From Chitinophagaceae bacterium (GTDB lineage: Bacteria > Bacteroidota > Bacteroidia > Chitinophagales > Chitinophagaceae): a DNA stretch of 7,333 nt. This document shows, piece by piece, positions 1 through 6,871 of this stretch. The notes under the pieces are model-generated. The model was given only the letters and a program-made list of their open reading frames with translations, did not search any database and was not told where the DNA came from. A program made the translations under genes and the position numbers. Numbering within the stretch: the first letter of the stretch is position 1; every line of letters starts with the position of its first letter. The stretch covers positions 1 to 7,333 of the forward strand of contig JASLDA010000356.1 of assembly GCA_030151745.1 (NCBI GenBank). Reading direction: 5' to 3'.

Positions 1-3000
1 CGAAATCCCGGATCAGATCAGGGCCAACGAGGTCCTGATCAAGTTCGCCCGGAAATACAATGTGCCCATCATCGCTTCCAACGATTCGCACTACGTCGAT
101 ATCGAGGATTTCAACGCGCACGACATCCTGCTTTGCATCAATACCGGAGAAAAGCAGAGCACCGAGAAATACATAGACGGCGATGAAGACGAGGTGAACC
201 GAAACCGCCGCTTCGCCTTCTACAACGACCAGTTCTACTTCAAGACCACGTCGGAGATGACCAAGCTCTTCTCCGATCTGCCGGAAGCGATAGAGAATAC
301 CCAACTGATCGTCGACAAGATCAAGCCGCTGAAGCTGGAGCGGGATATCCTGCTGCCGCACTACCAGGTGCCGGAAGGCTATACCATGGATACCTGGCTG
401 GAGGAGCTGACCTGGAAAGGCGCTCACAAGCGCTACCATGAATTGACGGCGGAGATCGAGGAGCGCATCAAGTTCGAGCTCTTTACCATCCGCACGATGG
501 GGTTTGCCGGCTACTTCCTCATTGTACAGGACTTCATCAACCACGGCAAGGATATCGGCGTATTCGTGGGGCCGGGCCGCGGGTCTGCCGCGGGCTCCGT
601 CGTGGCGTTCTGCGTGGGCATCACGAACATCGACCCGATCAAGTACAAGCTGCTGTTCGAACGCTTCCTGAACCCGGAGCGGAAGAGCATGCCCGATATC
701 GATACGGACTTCGATGACAGCGGCCGGCAGCGCGTTATCGACTACGTCGTCAACAAATACGGAAAGACGCAGGTAGCGCAGATCGTGACCTACGGTACGA
801 TGGCGGCGAAAAGCTCCATCAAGGACGTAAGCCGTGTGCTGGACCTGCCGCTGCCGGAGGCGAATGCCCTGGCCAAGCTGGTGGCGGAAAAGCCGGGCAT
901 CAGCCTCAAGCGCCTGCTGCATGCGCCCCTGACGGGAGACGGCTCCCTTTCGGACAAGGAAGGCCTCGGCGGCGAGGATATCATGGGTGCCGAACGGCTG
1001 CGCGAGATCTACAAGGAAAACTCCCTGCACTCCGCGGTCCTGCACGAGGCCGAAAAACTGGAGGGCTCGGTGCGCAATACCGGTATCCACGCGGCCGGCA
1101 TCATCATCGCCCCCAGCGACCTGACGGAGCTGATCCCCGTATCGACGGCCAAAGACTCCGACCTGGTGGTGACGCAATTCGGCGGCAATGTGATCGAGAG
1201 CGCCGGCGTCATCAAGATGGACTTCCTGGGGCTGAAGACCCTGACCATCCTGAAGGACGCGCTGGCGCTGATCAAGCGCAACCACGGCGTTGACATCGTG
1301 CTCGACGATATCCCGCTGGACGACGAAAAAACGTACGAGCTCTACCAGCGCGGCGATACCAACGGCACGTTCCAGTTCGAATCCCCGGGCATGCAGAAAT
1401 ACCTGCGCGAGCTCAAGCCGACCGTCTTCGACGACCTCGTAGCGATGAATGCCCTGTACCGCCCAGGGCCGATGGCATATATCCCGCAGTTCGTGCGGCG
1501 TAAGCACGGCGAGGAGCCGATCGTGTATGATCTCCCGGAAATGGAGGAATACCTCGCCGAAACCTATGGCGTAACGGTCTACCAGGAACAGGTGATGCTC
1601 CTCTCGCAGAAACTGGGGGGATTCTCCAAAGGCGATGCGGACGTGCTCCGGAAGGCCATGGGCAAGAAGCAGAAGGCCGTCCTGGACAAGATGAAGGGAC
1701 AGTTCATCGAAGGCGCCACCAAAAAGGGGCACGATGCCGCGATCCTCGAAAAGATCTGGACCGACTGGGAAGCTTTCGCCCAGTACGCGTTCAACAAGTC
1801 GCACTCGGTTTGCTATGCCTTCGTAGCTTACCAGACCGCTTATCTCAAGGCGCACTATCCCGCGGAATACATGGCCGCGGTGCTGAATAACGCCGGCTCC
1901 ATCGATAAGATCCGCTTCTTCATGGAAGAGTGCCAGCGCATGGAGCTGCCGGTTCTCGGCCCGGACGTGAACGAGTCCCTGAAAGGATTTGCGGTACCTA
2001 CGACCAATACGATCCGCTTCGGGCTGAACGCCGTGAAAGGCGTAGGCGAAGCGGCGGTGGAAGACATCATCCGCGAACGCGAGGAGAATGGCGCTTACCT
2101 GAGCGTGCACGATTTCATCTGCCGCATCAACCAGAAGACCGTCAATAAGAAAACGCTGGAAAGCCTGGTGCTGGCGGGTGCGCTGGACGGCTTCAAGGAG
2201 CTGCACCGCGCGCAGTATTTCCATCGCCCAGCCATAGATCCGGAAAGCGGGCTGGACCGCCTGGTGCGCTTCGGCAACCAGGTGCAGGGCAGCAAGGCGA
2301 TGGCTACGAACAGCCTCTTCGGAGATGTGGCGATGCCTGAGATCAAGCCGCCGGCCATCCCCGAATGCGAGCCCTGGAATCTCTCGGAGCTGCTCGAAAA
2401 GGAGAAGGAGGTCGTAGGTATCTATATCAGCGCGCACCCGCTGGACGGCTTCAAATGGGAGATGGATCACTATGGATTCCTTCCCATCGCCGAGCTGGAG
2501 AATTATAAGGGCAAGCAGGTGAAGCTCGCAGGCTTCGTCAGCGATGCCGCGCATATGGTGACCAAGAAAGGCTCCAAGTTCGGCCGCTTCATTATCAACG
2601 ATTACAGCGGCAACTTCGAGATCACGATGTGGGAAAACAACTACGTGCAGTGGGGCAATTTCCTGGACAACGGGCAGAAGCTCGTGATCACCGGCGTTTA
2701 CGGCGAGCACCGCTTCCGCCCGGGCGTAATGGAGTTCAGCATCTCCAGCGTCACCCTGCTGGCAAATGTGCGCAAGAGCATGACCAAGCGCATTTCCATC
2801 GGGCTGCATTCCCACCAGGTCAACGAGGAGCTCGTTCAGTTCCTGGTGAATAACATAAAGCAAAGCCCCGGCAGTACCGAACTCTGCATCCAGATCCGCG
2901 ACGAGGCCGACGACCAGGTGATCCGGCTGCGCTCCGGTGGCCAGAAGTTCAGCCCGGACGATGCTTTCGTGGCTTTCATCCAGGAGCGAGGAATCCCCTA

Positions 3001-3022
3001 TCATATCGAGCTGGCTTCGTAA
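1..3022 (+). CDS. dnaE: DNA polymerase III alpha subunit (C-terminal ~1,006 residues; 5' end outside window)
   Basis: This is the catalytic subunit of the replicative DNA polymerase III, which extends DNA in the cytoplasmic replisome. The frame is open from the left edge (first full codon at base 2) to TAA at 3020-3022, so the start is missing. By comparison with E. coli DnaE about 170-180 N-terminal residues are absent. In order, one sees the end of the PHP domain with a D-x-H pair (83-91); the glycine-rich GPGRGSAAGS palm motif (about 572-598); the catalytic PDIDTDFDD motif with aspartates at 695 and 701; the third palm aspartate in KMDFLGLKT at 1220; the fingers region; a helix-hairpin-helix (GLNAVKGVGEAA, about 2021-2056); a possible clamp-binding motif SLFG at 2312-2323; and an OB fold (about 2510-2760). 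It belongs to the DnaE class rather than PolC: there is no inserted exonuclease domain. Identification is secure. Confidence 0.98.
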   Translation, partial: EIPDQIRANEVLIKFARKYNVPIIASNDSHYVDIEDFNAHDILLCINTGEKQSTEKYIDGDEDEVNRNRRFAFYNDQFYFKTTSEMTKLFSDLPEAIENTQLIVDKIKPLKLERDILLPHYQVPEGYTMDTWLEELTWKGAHKRYHELTAEIEERIKFELFTIRTMGFAGYFLIVQDFINHGKDIGVFVGPGRGSAAGSVVAFCVGITNIDPIKYKLLFERFLNPERKSMPDIDTDFDDSGRQRVIDYVVNKYGKTQVAQIVTYGTMAAKSSIKDVSRVLDLPLPEANALAKLVAEKPGISLKRLLHAPLTGDGSLSDKEGLGGEDIMGAERLREIYKENSLHSAVLHEAEKLEGSVRNTGIHAAGIIIAPSDLTELIPVSTAKDSDLVVTQFGGNVIESAGVIKMDFLGLKTLTILKDALALIKRNHGVDIVLDDIPLDDEKTYELYQRGDTNGTFQFESPGMQKYLRELKPTVFDDLVAMNALYRPGPMAYIPQFVRRKHGEEPIVYDLPEMEEYLAETYGVTVYQEQVMLLSQKLGGFSKGDADVLRKAMGKKQKAVLDKMKGQFIEGATKKGHDAAILEKIWTDWEAFAQYAFNKSHSVCYAFVAYQTAYLKAHYPAEYMAAVLNNAGSIDKIRFFMEECQRMELPVLGPDVNESLKGFAVPTTNTIRFGLNAVKGVGEAAVEDIIREREENGAYLSVHDFICRINQKTVNKKTLESLVLAGALDGFKELHRAQYFHRPAIDPESGLDRLVRFGNQVQGSKAMATNSLFGDVAMPEIKPPAIPECEPWNLSELLEKEKEVVGIYISAHPLDGFKWEMDHYGFLPIAELENYKGKQVKLAGFVSDAAHMVTKKGSKFGRFIINDYSGNFEITMWENNYVQWGNFLDNGQKLVITGVYGEHRFRPGVMEFSISSVTLLANVRKSMTKRISIGLHSHQVNEELVQFLVNNIKQSPGSTELCIQIRDEADDQVIRLRSGGQKFSPDDAFVAFIQERGIPYHIELAS

Positions 3023-3062
3023 GACGGACTTGGTTCCATGCCGGATTGCGGTCCCGCCCGTA

Positions 3063-3083
3063 CAGGAAGGATCCTGCCTTTTT
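3063..3083 (+). terminator. Weak intrinsic terminator candidate after dnaE
   Basis: A 5-bp stem CAGGA/TCCTG (3063-3067 with 3072-3076) and a 4-base loop are followed, after CC, by five T residues (3079-3083). It lies 41 bp past the dnaE stop codon, where a terminator would be expected. The stem is short, so this is tentative. Confidence 0.35.
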
Positions 3084-3174
3084 GCTGTTCTTAGGTGTTA
3101 AGCGTCAGGCCGGAATGGCCGCTTCCTGTCATTCTACGACCTTCGCCGCATAATAGCCACAGCCTATCCACATA

Positions 3175-3192
3175 TGCGCAGGCGCTTGCGCA
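3175..3192. repeat. Paired TGCGCA palindromes upstream of trxA
   Basis: The self-complementary hexamer TGCGCA occurs at 3175-3180 and again at 3187-3192, separated by six bases. The two copies read as both a direct and an inverted repeat. They sit directly upstream of the trxA -7 element, in the region RNA polymerase would cover, so a regulator-binding role is possible but unproven. High local GC makes chance a serious alternative. Confidence 0.35.
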
Positions 3193-3199
3193 ATGGCAT

Positions 3200-3207
3200 T
3201 AACTTTG
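3200..3207 (+). promoter_or_regulatory. Bacteroidota-type -7 element of the trxA promoter
   Basis: TAACTTTG matches the Bacteroidota sigma-ABfr -7 consensus TAnnTTTG exactly. It ends 25 bp before the trxA ATG, which implies a leader of roughly 18-20 nt that is A-rich and has no Shine-Dalgarno sequence, as is normal in this phylum. No good TTTG -33 element is found 19-21 bp upstream. The ten bases TTAACTTTGA recur identically at the MarR-gene promoter (6917-6926). Confidence 0.65.
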
Positions 3208-3232
3208 AGCCCCTTTAGTAAAACATCAAATC

Positions 3233-3550
3233 ATGGCAGCTGTATTCACTGATGCAAATTTCGACACCGAGGTCCTGAGCTCGGAAAAACTCACCATCGT
3301 CGATTTCTGGGCTCCCTGGTGCGGTCCCTGTCTCGCCCTCGGCCCGACCATCGACGCGCTTTCCAAAGACTATGAAGGAAAGGTGAACGTCGGCAAGGTC
3401 AACGTCGACGAGAATTCCGAGCTTTCCGTCAAGTACGGTATCACCTCGATCCCCTGCGTGCTCTTCATCAAGGGCGGCCAGGTTGTCGATAAGCAGGTCG
3501 GCGCCGCTCCGAAGGCCGTCTTCGATAAGAAGATCCAGGCCCATATCTGA
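3233..3550 (+). CDS. trxA: Thioredoxin
   Basis: A 105-residue single-domain thioredoxin, the usual family length. It is a cytoplasmic protein-disulfide reductase kept reduced by thioredoxin reductase, and it supplies electrons to enzymes such as ribonucleotide reductase. The active site FWAPWCGPC places the redox pair at C30 and C33, and VDFWA is the usual beta strand before it. The cis-proline loop is TSIPC, with P74 and then C75 where most family members have threonine. GGQVVDKQVGA is the normal C-terminal beta hairpin. There is no signal peptide, so export is unlikely. The start is supported by alignment to family length and by the promoter just upstream. It has its own promoter and a strong terminator, so it is probably monocistronic even though it follows dnaE. 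Confidence 0.96.
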   Translation: MAAVFTDANFDTEVLSSEKLTIVDFWAPWCGPCLALGPTIDALSKDYEGKVNVGKVNVDENSELSVKYGITSIPCVLFIKGGQVVDKQVGAAPKAVFDKKIQAHI

Positions 3551-3570
3551 TTGGCTTCGTGCCGGTAGCA

Positions 3571-3610
3571 CAGAGGCTGTCCCCCAAAGGACAGCCTCTG
3601 TTTTTATTTG
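3571..3610 (+). terminator. Strong rho-independent terminator of trxA
   Basis: A perfect 12-bp stem CAGAGGCTGTCC/GGACAGCCTCTG (3571-3582 with 3589-3600) has a 6-base loop CCCAAA and is followed by TTTTTATTTG. It begins 20 bp after the trxA stop codon. This is a textbook intrinsic terminator and separates trxA from the downstream oxidoreductase run. Confidence 0.93.
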
Positions 3611-3683
3611 GGACCGCAGACCGGCCCCGGGAGACGGACAGCGCTAGTTGATTTCTTGAATTCCCGGGCAGCGAATGAGCTTT

Positions 3684-3691
3684 TACCTTCG
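3684..3691 (+). promoter_or_regulatory. Possible weak -7 element for the oxidoreductase-lipoprotein-fmt run
   Basis: TACCTTCG agrees with TAnnTTTG at five of six fixed positions and ends 26 bp before the ATG at 3718. A promoter is needed here because a strong terminator lies upstream, but the match is imperfect and no -33 element at the right spacing is visible. Confidence 0.25.
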
Positions 3692-3717
3692 CTGCTCGCA
3701 ATGATTTTTACCCCCGG

Positions 3718-5235
3718 ATGCAAGCCCAGAACGACGTAGTTATAATCGGAGGCGGATTGGGAGGATTGCTCTGTGCGGTGATCCTGGCCAAGTCCGGGCT
3801 GCGGGTCTGCGTCCTGGAAAAGAACCGGCAGATCGGGGGCTGCCTGCAGACCTTCGCGTTTCAGAAAAAGGTCTTCGATGCCTGCGTGCATTATATAGGC
3901 GGGCTGGGCGAGGGGCATACGCTGAACCGTATCCTCAGCTATGCCGGGGTGATGGACGAGCTGCCGCTCCGGGAGCTCGACCCGCGGGGCTTCGACCGGA
4001 TCATTTTCGGCAACGAGTCCCTCGCGTATCCCCTGGCGGCGAGGCCGTATTTCCGGCAGGAGCTGCTGCGGTTCTTTCCCGAAGAAGGGCCGGCCATAGA
4101 CGCTTACCTGGAGCTGATCGGTAAAACATCGGACAGTTTTCCTCTTTACAAGCTGCGTGCGGGAGAGGCGTCGGAAAAGGAAGCTGCGATGGCGCCCGAG
4201 CTCGGCTCGACATTGCGGGGCCTTACCTCGAACGAGCGCCTGGTGCAGGTCCTGGCGGGAAACAATTTCCTGTACGCCGGTGTGGACGGCCTGACTCCCT
4301 TCTACAACCATGCGATGAGCACCGAAGCTTACCTCCACAGCGCGCATAAGATAGTTCCCGGTTCGAGCCGGCAGGCAGCCGCGCTATGGCGGCAGCTGCG
4401 CAAATCAGGGGGGAGGGTGGAGCGGTACGCGGAGGTGACGCGTGTCGTGCTGGAGGGGGACAGGATCGCTTGCGCCGAAACCCGTGACGGGCGGCATTTT
4501 TACGGGAATACCTTCATCTCCGCCGTGCATCCGCGGATCCTTTTCGGACTCACGGAATCGAAGCTGCTGCGGCCGGCGTTCCGGGAGCGCGTCGGGGCCC
4601 TGCCGCAGACGCCCCCCGCAGTGATGGTCAACCTGGTGCTGCGGCCGGGATGCCTGCCCTTCCGGGGCTGCAATATCTACTGGCATCCTTCCGGCGAAGC
4701 CTTGGCGAAGCCGGGGCCCGGGGGGATCGCCTGGCCGGACACGCAGGCGCTGTTTTATGCGGAAGACGCCTCCAGGCCGGGCTTCGCGGAATCGGTCAGC
4801 ATTCTCGCATATGCCGATGCCGCGGATTTCGCGGCCTGGAGCGGATCTGAAAATACAGCAGGTCTGCAGGCCCCTCGTTCGGAGGACTATGCCCGCCGGA
4901 AGGATGCGTACACGAAGGCGCTTTTGGGAAAAACGTATGCCCGTTTCCCCGAGCTGGCTGCGGCTGCCGCCGGGTATACGCTCGCGACGCCGCTGACCTT
5001 CCGGGACTATACCGGGAATCCCGGCGGATCGCTCTACGGCGCGCTGAAAGACGTGAACAATCCGGCCCAGCACATGCTGTCCGTCCGTACCCGGATTCCC
5101 AATCTCCTGCTGACGGGGCAGCACGTCAATATGCACGGGGTGATGGGAGTAAGTATGACGGCGCTGGCTACCTGCGGCGCGATACTGGGACTGGAGCCGC
5201 TGCTGGAGCAGGTCCGGGGCGGGGCTATGGCATAA
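3718..5235 (+). CDS. FAD/NAD(P)-dependent oxidoreductase, phytoene desaturase / retinol saturase (CrtI/RetSat) type
   Basis: A 505-residue flavoprotein. The N-terminal Rossmann motif is clear: VVIIGGGLGGL at residues 7-17 and the adenosine-ribose-binding glutamate E34 in VLEKNRQIGG. The FDACVHYIGG segment that follows (about residues 52-64) is characteristic of the RetSat-like branch, as is the C-terminal FAD-contact region NLLLTGQHVNMHGVMG (about residues 462-477). Family members desaturate, saturate or isomerise polyene lipids (carotenoids, retinoids), but the substrate here cannot be read from sequence. No carotenoid-synthesis genes such as crtB or crtE lie within the window. No signal peptide or clear membrane helix is seen; such enzymes are often peripherally membrane-associated. 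No Shine-Dalgarno precedes the ATG, which is chosen because the Rossmann motif begins right after it. It is 31 bp upstream of a lipoprotein gene. Class is confident, substrate unknown. Confidence 0.88.
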   Translation: MQAQNDVVIIGGGLGGLLCAVILAKSGLRVCVLEKNRQIGGCLQTFAFQKKVFDACVHYIGGLGEGHTLNRILSYAGVMDELPLRELDPRGFDRIIFGNESLAYPLAARPYFRQELLRFFPEEGPAIDAYLELIGKTSDSFPLYKLRAGEASEKEAAMAPELGSTLRGLTSNERLVQVLAGNNFLYAGVDGLTPFYNHAMSTEAYLHSAHKIVPGSSRQAAALWRQLRKSGGRVERYAEVTRVVLEGDRIACAETRDGRHFYGNTFISAVHPRILFGLTESKLLRPAFRERVGALPQTPPAVMVNLVLRPGCLPFRGCNIYWHPSGEALAKPGPGGIAWPDTQALFYAEDASRPGFAESVSILAYADAADFAAWSGSENTAGLQAPRSEDYARRKDAYTKALLGKTYARFPELAAAAAGYTLATPLTFRDYTGNPGGSLYGALKDVNNPAQHMLSVRTRIPNLLLTGQHVNMHGVMGVSMTALATCGAILGLEPLLEQVRGGAMA

Positions 5236-5266
5236 TTTCTTCCTCTGCCAGGGCAAAGTCCCCGCC

Positions 5267-5500
5267 ATGAAACTTCTCGTCTTGTCCGTACTTGCGCTGG
5301 CGGCCCTGACCGCTGCCTGCGAGGCCGGCCCCCAACGCAGCCGGGGCCGGGATTCTCTGAAGAAAATGCAGATCCCGGGCGTGAAGCGGCTCGATCCGGA
5401 TTCTCCCCGCAACACCCGGATGCCGCTCGTCCCGGTGGACACGGCCCGGCAGGCCGGAATGCCGGTGCTGAGGCCGCCGAAGAATGTACAGCCGAAATAG
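5267..5500 (+). CDS. Small predicted lipoprotein, function unknown
   Basis: A 77-residue protein with an N-terminal export signal: Lys2, then a hydrophobic stretch (residues 3-14), then LTAAC with Cys18 as the likely lipidated residue. The lipobox is imperfect, with Thr rather than Leu/Val/Ile at -3, so a signal peptidase I substrate is a less likely alternative. The mature part is about 60 residues, basic and proline-rich (several Pro, Arg and Lys), with no domain I recognise, and is probably disordered. No acidic lipoprotein surface-export signal follows the cysteine, so a periplasmic-facing anchor is the simplest guess. It lies 31 bp after the oxidoreductase and 25 bp before the chosen fmt start, suggesting co-transcription. 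Long reading frames on the opposite strand here are GC-driven shadows. Existence is probable, not certain. Confidence 0.62.
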   Translation: MKLLVLSVLALAALTAACEAGPQRSRGRDSLKKMQIPGVKRLDPDSPRNTRMPLVPVDTARQAGMPVLRPPKNVQPK

Positions 5501-5510
5501 CGGCAGGATG

Positions 5511-5518
5511 CATCTTTG
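5511..5518 (+). promoter_or_regulatory. Near-consensus -7 element immediately upstream of fmt
   Basis: CATCTTTG, followed by CA, differs from TAnnTTTG only at the first base. It ends 7 bp before the ATG at 5526, so initiation would fall at or just before the start codon and give a nearly leaderless mRNA. It lies in the gap after the lipoprotein stop codon. No -33 element is evident. Confidence 0.4.
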
Positions 5519-5525
5519 CAGCCTT

Positions 5526-6449
5526 ATGATGCAGCTTTCCGACCTGCGGGTCGTGTTTTTCGGGACCCCCGATTTTGCAGTCGCCTCCCTGCGCGCCATG
5601 GTCGAGGCCGGCGTGCAGGTGCTGGCCGTGGTCACGGCGCCGGACAAGCCGTCCGGGCGGGGCTTGCAGCTGCGGGCCACGCCCGTCAAGGAGTTTGCGG
5701 TTTCCAGGAACATCCCGGTATTGCAGCCCCCGAGGCTGAAGGCGCCGGAGTTCATTGCGGAGCTGCGGGCTTTGAATGCCGACCTGCATGTGGTCGTCGC
5801 GTTCCGCATGCTGCCGGAGGCCGTCTGGGCGATGCCGCCTATGGGTACGATAAATGTGCACGGCTCGCTGCTGCCGCAGTACCGGGGCGCGGCGCCGATC
5901 AACTGGGCGGTCATCAACGGCGAAGCCGAGACCGGGGTGACCACGTTCCGCCTCAGGCACGAGATCGACACGGGGAATATGCTCCTGCAGGACCGCGTGG
6001 CAATTGCGGACGAGGACGACGCGGGCACGATGCATGACAAGCTGATGGAGGCCGGGGCACGGCTGCTTGTGCGCACGCTGGAGGGGCTGGCCGGAGGATC
6101 GATAGAAGCGCGGCCGCAGCCAGAGGATGCCGACCTGAAACATGCGCCGAAGCTCTTCCGCGAGCATATGATCATCGACTGGAACCGGCCCGTAGCGCAG
6201 ATCCGCAATTTCGTGCGGGGCCTCTCGCCTTATCCCGGGGCCATGACGCAGCTTCGGGGCAAGAGCCTGAAGCTGTACCGGGTGGAAGCGGAGCCTGGTG
6301 ACGCCGCGGAGCCTGGGACGCTGGATTCGGATGGCCGGACCTACCTGCGCTTCGCCGGCGCCGATGGCTGGGTCAATGTGCTGGACCTGCAGCTCGAAGG
6401 CAAAAAGCGGATGTCAGCCGCCGATTTCCTGCGGGGCTTCCGCCTCTGA
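5526..6449 (+). CDS. fmt: Methionyl-tRNA formyltransferase
   Basis: Transfers a formyl group from 10-formyltetrahydrofolate to initiator Met-tRNA, making fMet-tRNA for translation initiation in the cytoplasm. The N-terminal formyltransferase domain opens with LRVVFFGTPDFAV and contains the folate-binding and catalytic segment NVHGSLLPQYRGAAPIN. Catalytic residues are N110 and H112 with D148 in HEIDTG, numbered from the start chosen here. The C-terminal tRNA-binding domain begins near the IIDWNRP segment and includes the RGLSPYPGA motif. The frame is open from an ATG at 5484, but that start overlaps the lipoprotein gene and adds residues the family lacks. ATG 5526, or ATG 5529 directly after it, puts the conserved core 4-6 residues in, giving 306-307 residues, close to the ~315 of E. 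coli. Its last 36 bp overlap the convergent aroQ. Confidence 0.95.
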   Translation: MMQLSDLRVVFFGTPDFAVASLRAMVEAGVQVLAVVTAPDKPSGRGLQLRATPVKEFAVSRNIPVLQPPRLKAPEFIAELRALNADLHVVVAFRMLPEAVWAMPPMGTINVHGSLLPQYRGAAPINWAVINGEAETGVTTFRLRHEIDTGNMLLQDRVAIADEDDAGTMHDKLMEAGARLLVRTLEGLAGGSIEARPQPEDADLKHAPKLFREHMIIDWNRPVAQIRNFVRGLSPYPGAMTQLRGKSLKLYRVEAEPGDAAEPGTLDSDGRTYLRFAGADGWVNVLDLQLEGKKRMSAADFLRGFRL

Positions 6450-6863
6450 GCGGATCAGGTAGTCGATGGCGAGCGCATAGCCTTCAAGGCCGAGCCCGCT
6501 AATGGAGCCGATGCATTTCGAGGCGATATAGGACTGCCGGCGGTATTCCTCGCGCGCCATTACATTGCTGATATGCACCTCGATGACCGGGATGCCGATC
6601 GCCGCCACGGCATCGGCGATCGCGACGCTGGTATGCGTGTAAGCGCCGGCATTCAGGACGACCCCGGCGCAATTTCCCATGGCGGCATGCAGCGCATTGA
6701 TGAGCTTGCCTTCCACATTGCTCTGGAAATACCCTATGGCCTGCGCCGGATAGCGGCTGCGCAGCACCGTCAGGAATTCGTCAAAGGAACGGCGGCCGTA
6801 GATCCCCGGCTCGCGTATGCCTAATAAGTTGAGGTTTGGACCGTTAATGATTTGGATATTCAT
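6414..6863 (-). CDS. aroQ: 3-dehydroquinate dehydratase, type II
   Basis: Catalyses reversible trans-dehydration of 3-dehydroquinate to 3-dehydroshikimate, step three of the shikimate pathway to aromatic amino acids. At 149 residues it has the usual length of this small dodecameric class, which is unrelated to AroD. All class II motifs are present: INGPNLNLLG (6-15), the lid REPGIYG with R17 and catalytic Y22, SNVEG (48-52), NAGAYTHTS with N71 and catalytic H77, and EVHISN with E95 and H97, then GLEGY near the end. The frame extends upstream to 6998, but the family begins at MNIQIINGPN, so ATG at 6863-6861 is chosen. The longer form would run into the MarR gene. Convergent with fmt: the TGA at 6416-6414 lies inside fmt, and the codon boundaries of the two genes coincide in the overlap. 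Divergent from the MarR gene. No other aro genes are in view. Confidence 0.96.
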   Translation of the reverse strand: MNIQIINGPNLNLLGIREPGIYGRRSFDEFLTVLRSRYPAQAIGYFQSNVEGKLINALHAAMGNCAGVVLNAGAYTHTSVAIADAVAAIGIPVIEVHISNVMAREEYRRQSYIASKCIGSISGLGLEGYALAIDYLIRSEAEAPQEIGG

Positions 6864-6871
6864 GCTGAAAT

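Noticed and set aside
1930..2148. Plus-strand frame of 72 codons inside dnaE
   Set aside because: An Arg-rich out-of-frame shadow in the middle of conserved polymerase sequence.
3164..3172. CTATCCACA, one mismatch from the DnaA box TTATCCACA, in the dnaE-trxA gap
   Set aside because: A single imperfect box without a cluster, AT-rich region or dnaA/dnaN neighbours is expected by chance and does not indicate an origin.
3604..4347. Minus-strand frame of 247 codons overlapping the terminator and the oxidoreductase 5' half
   Set aside because: It crosses a strong terminator, lies antisense to the FAD-binding domain, and has low-complexity shadow composition.
5484..5525. Upstream fmt start at ATG 5484
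   Set aside because: It overlaps the lipoprotein gene by 17 bp, adds 14 residues not expected in the family, and lies upstream of the candidate -7 element.
4405..6208. Long minus-strand reading frames (345, 377 and 327 codons) opposite the oxidoreductase, lipoprotein and fmt genes
   Set aside because: They are antisense to well-supported genes, are rich in Arg, Pro, Gly and Ser as expected of GC-rich shadow frames, and show no recognisable domain.
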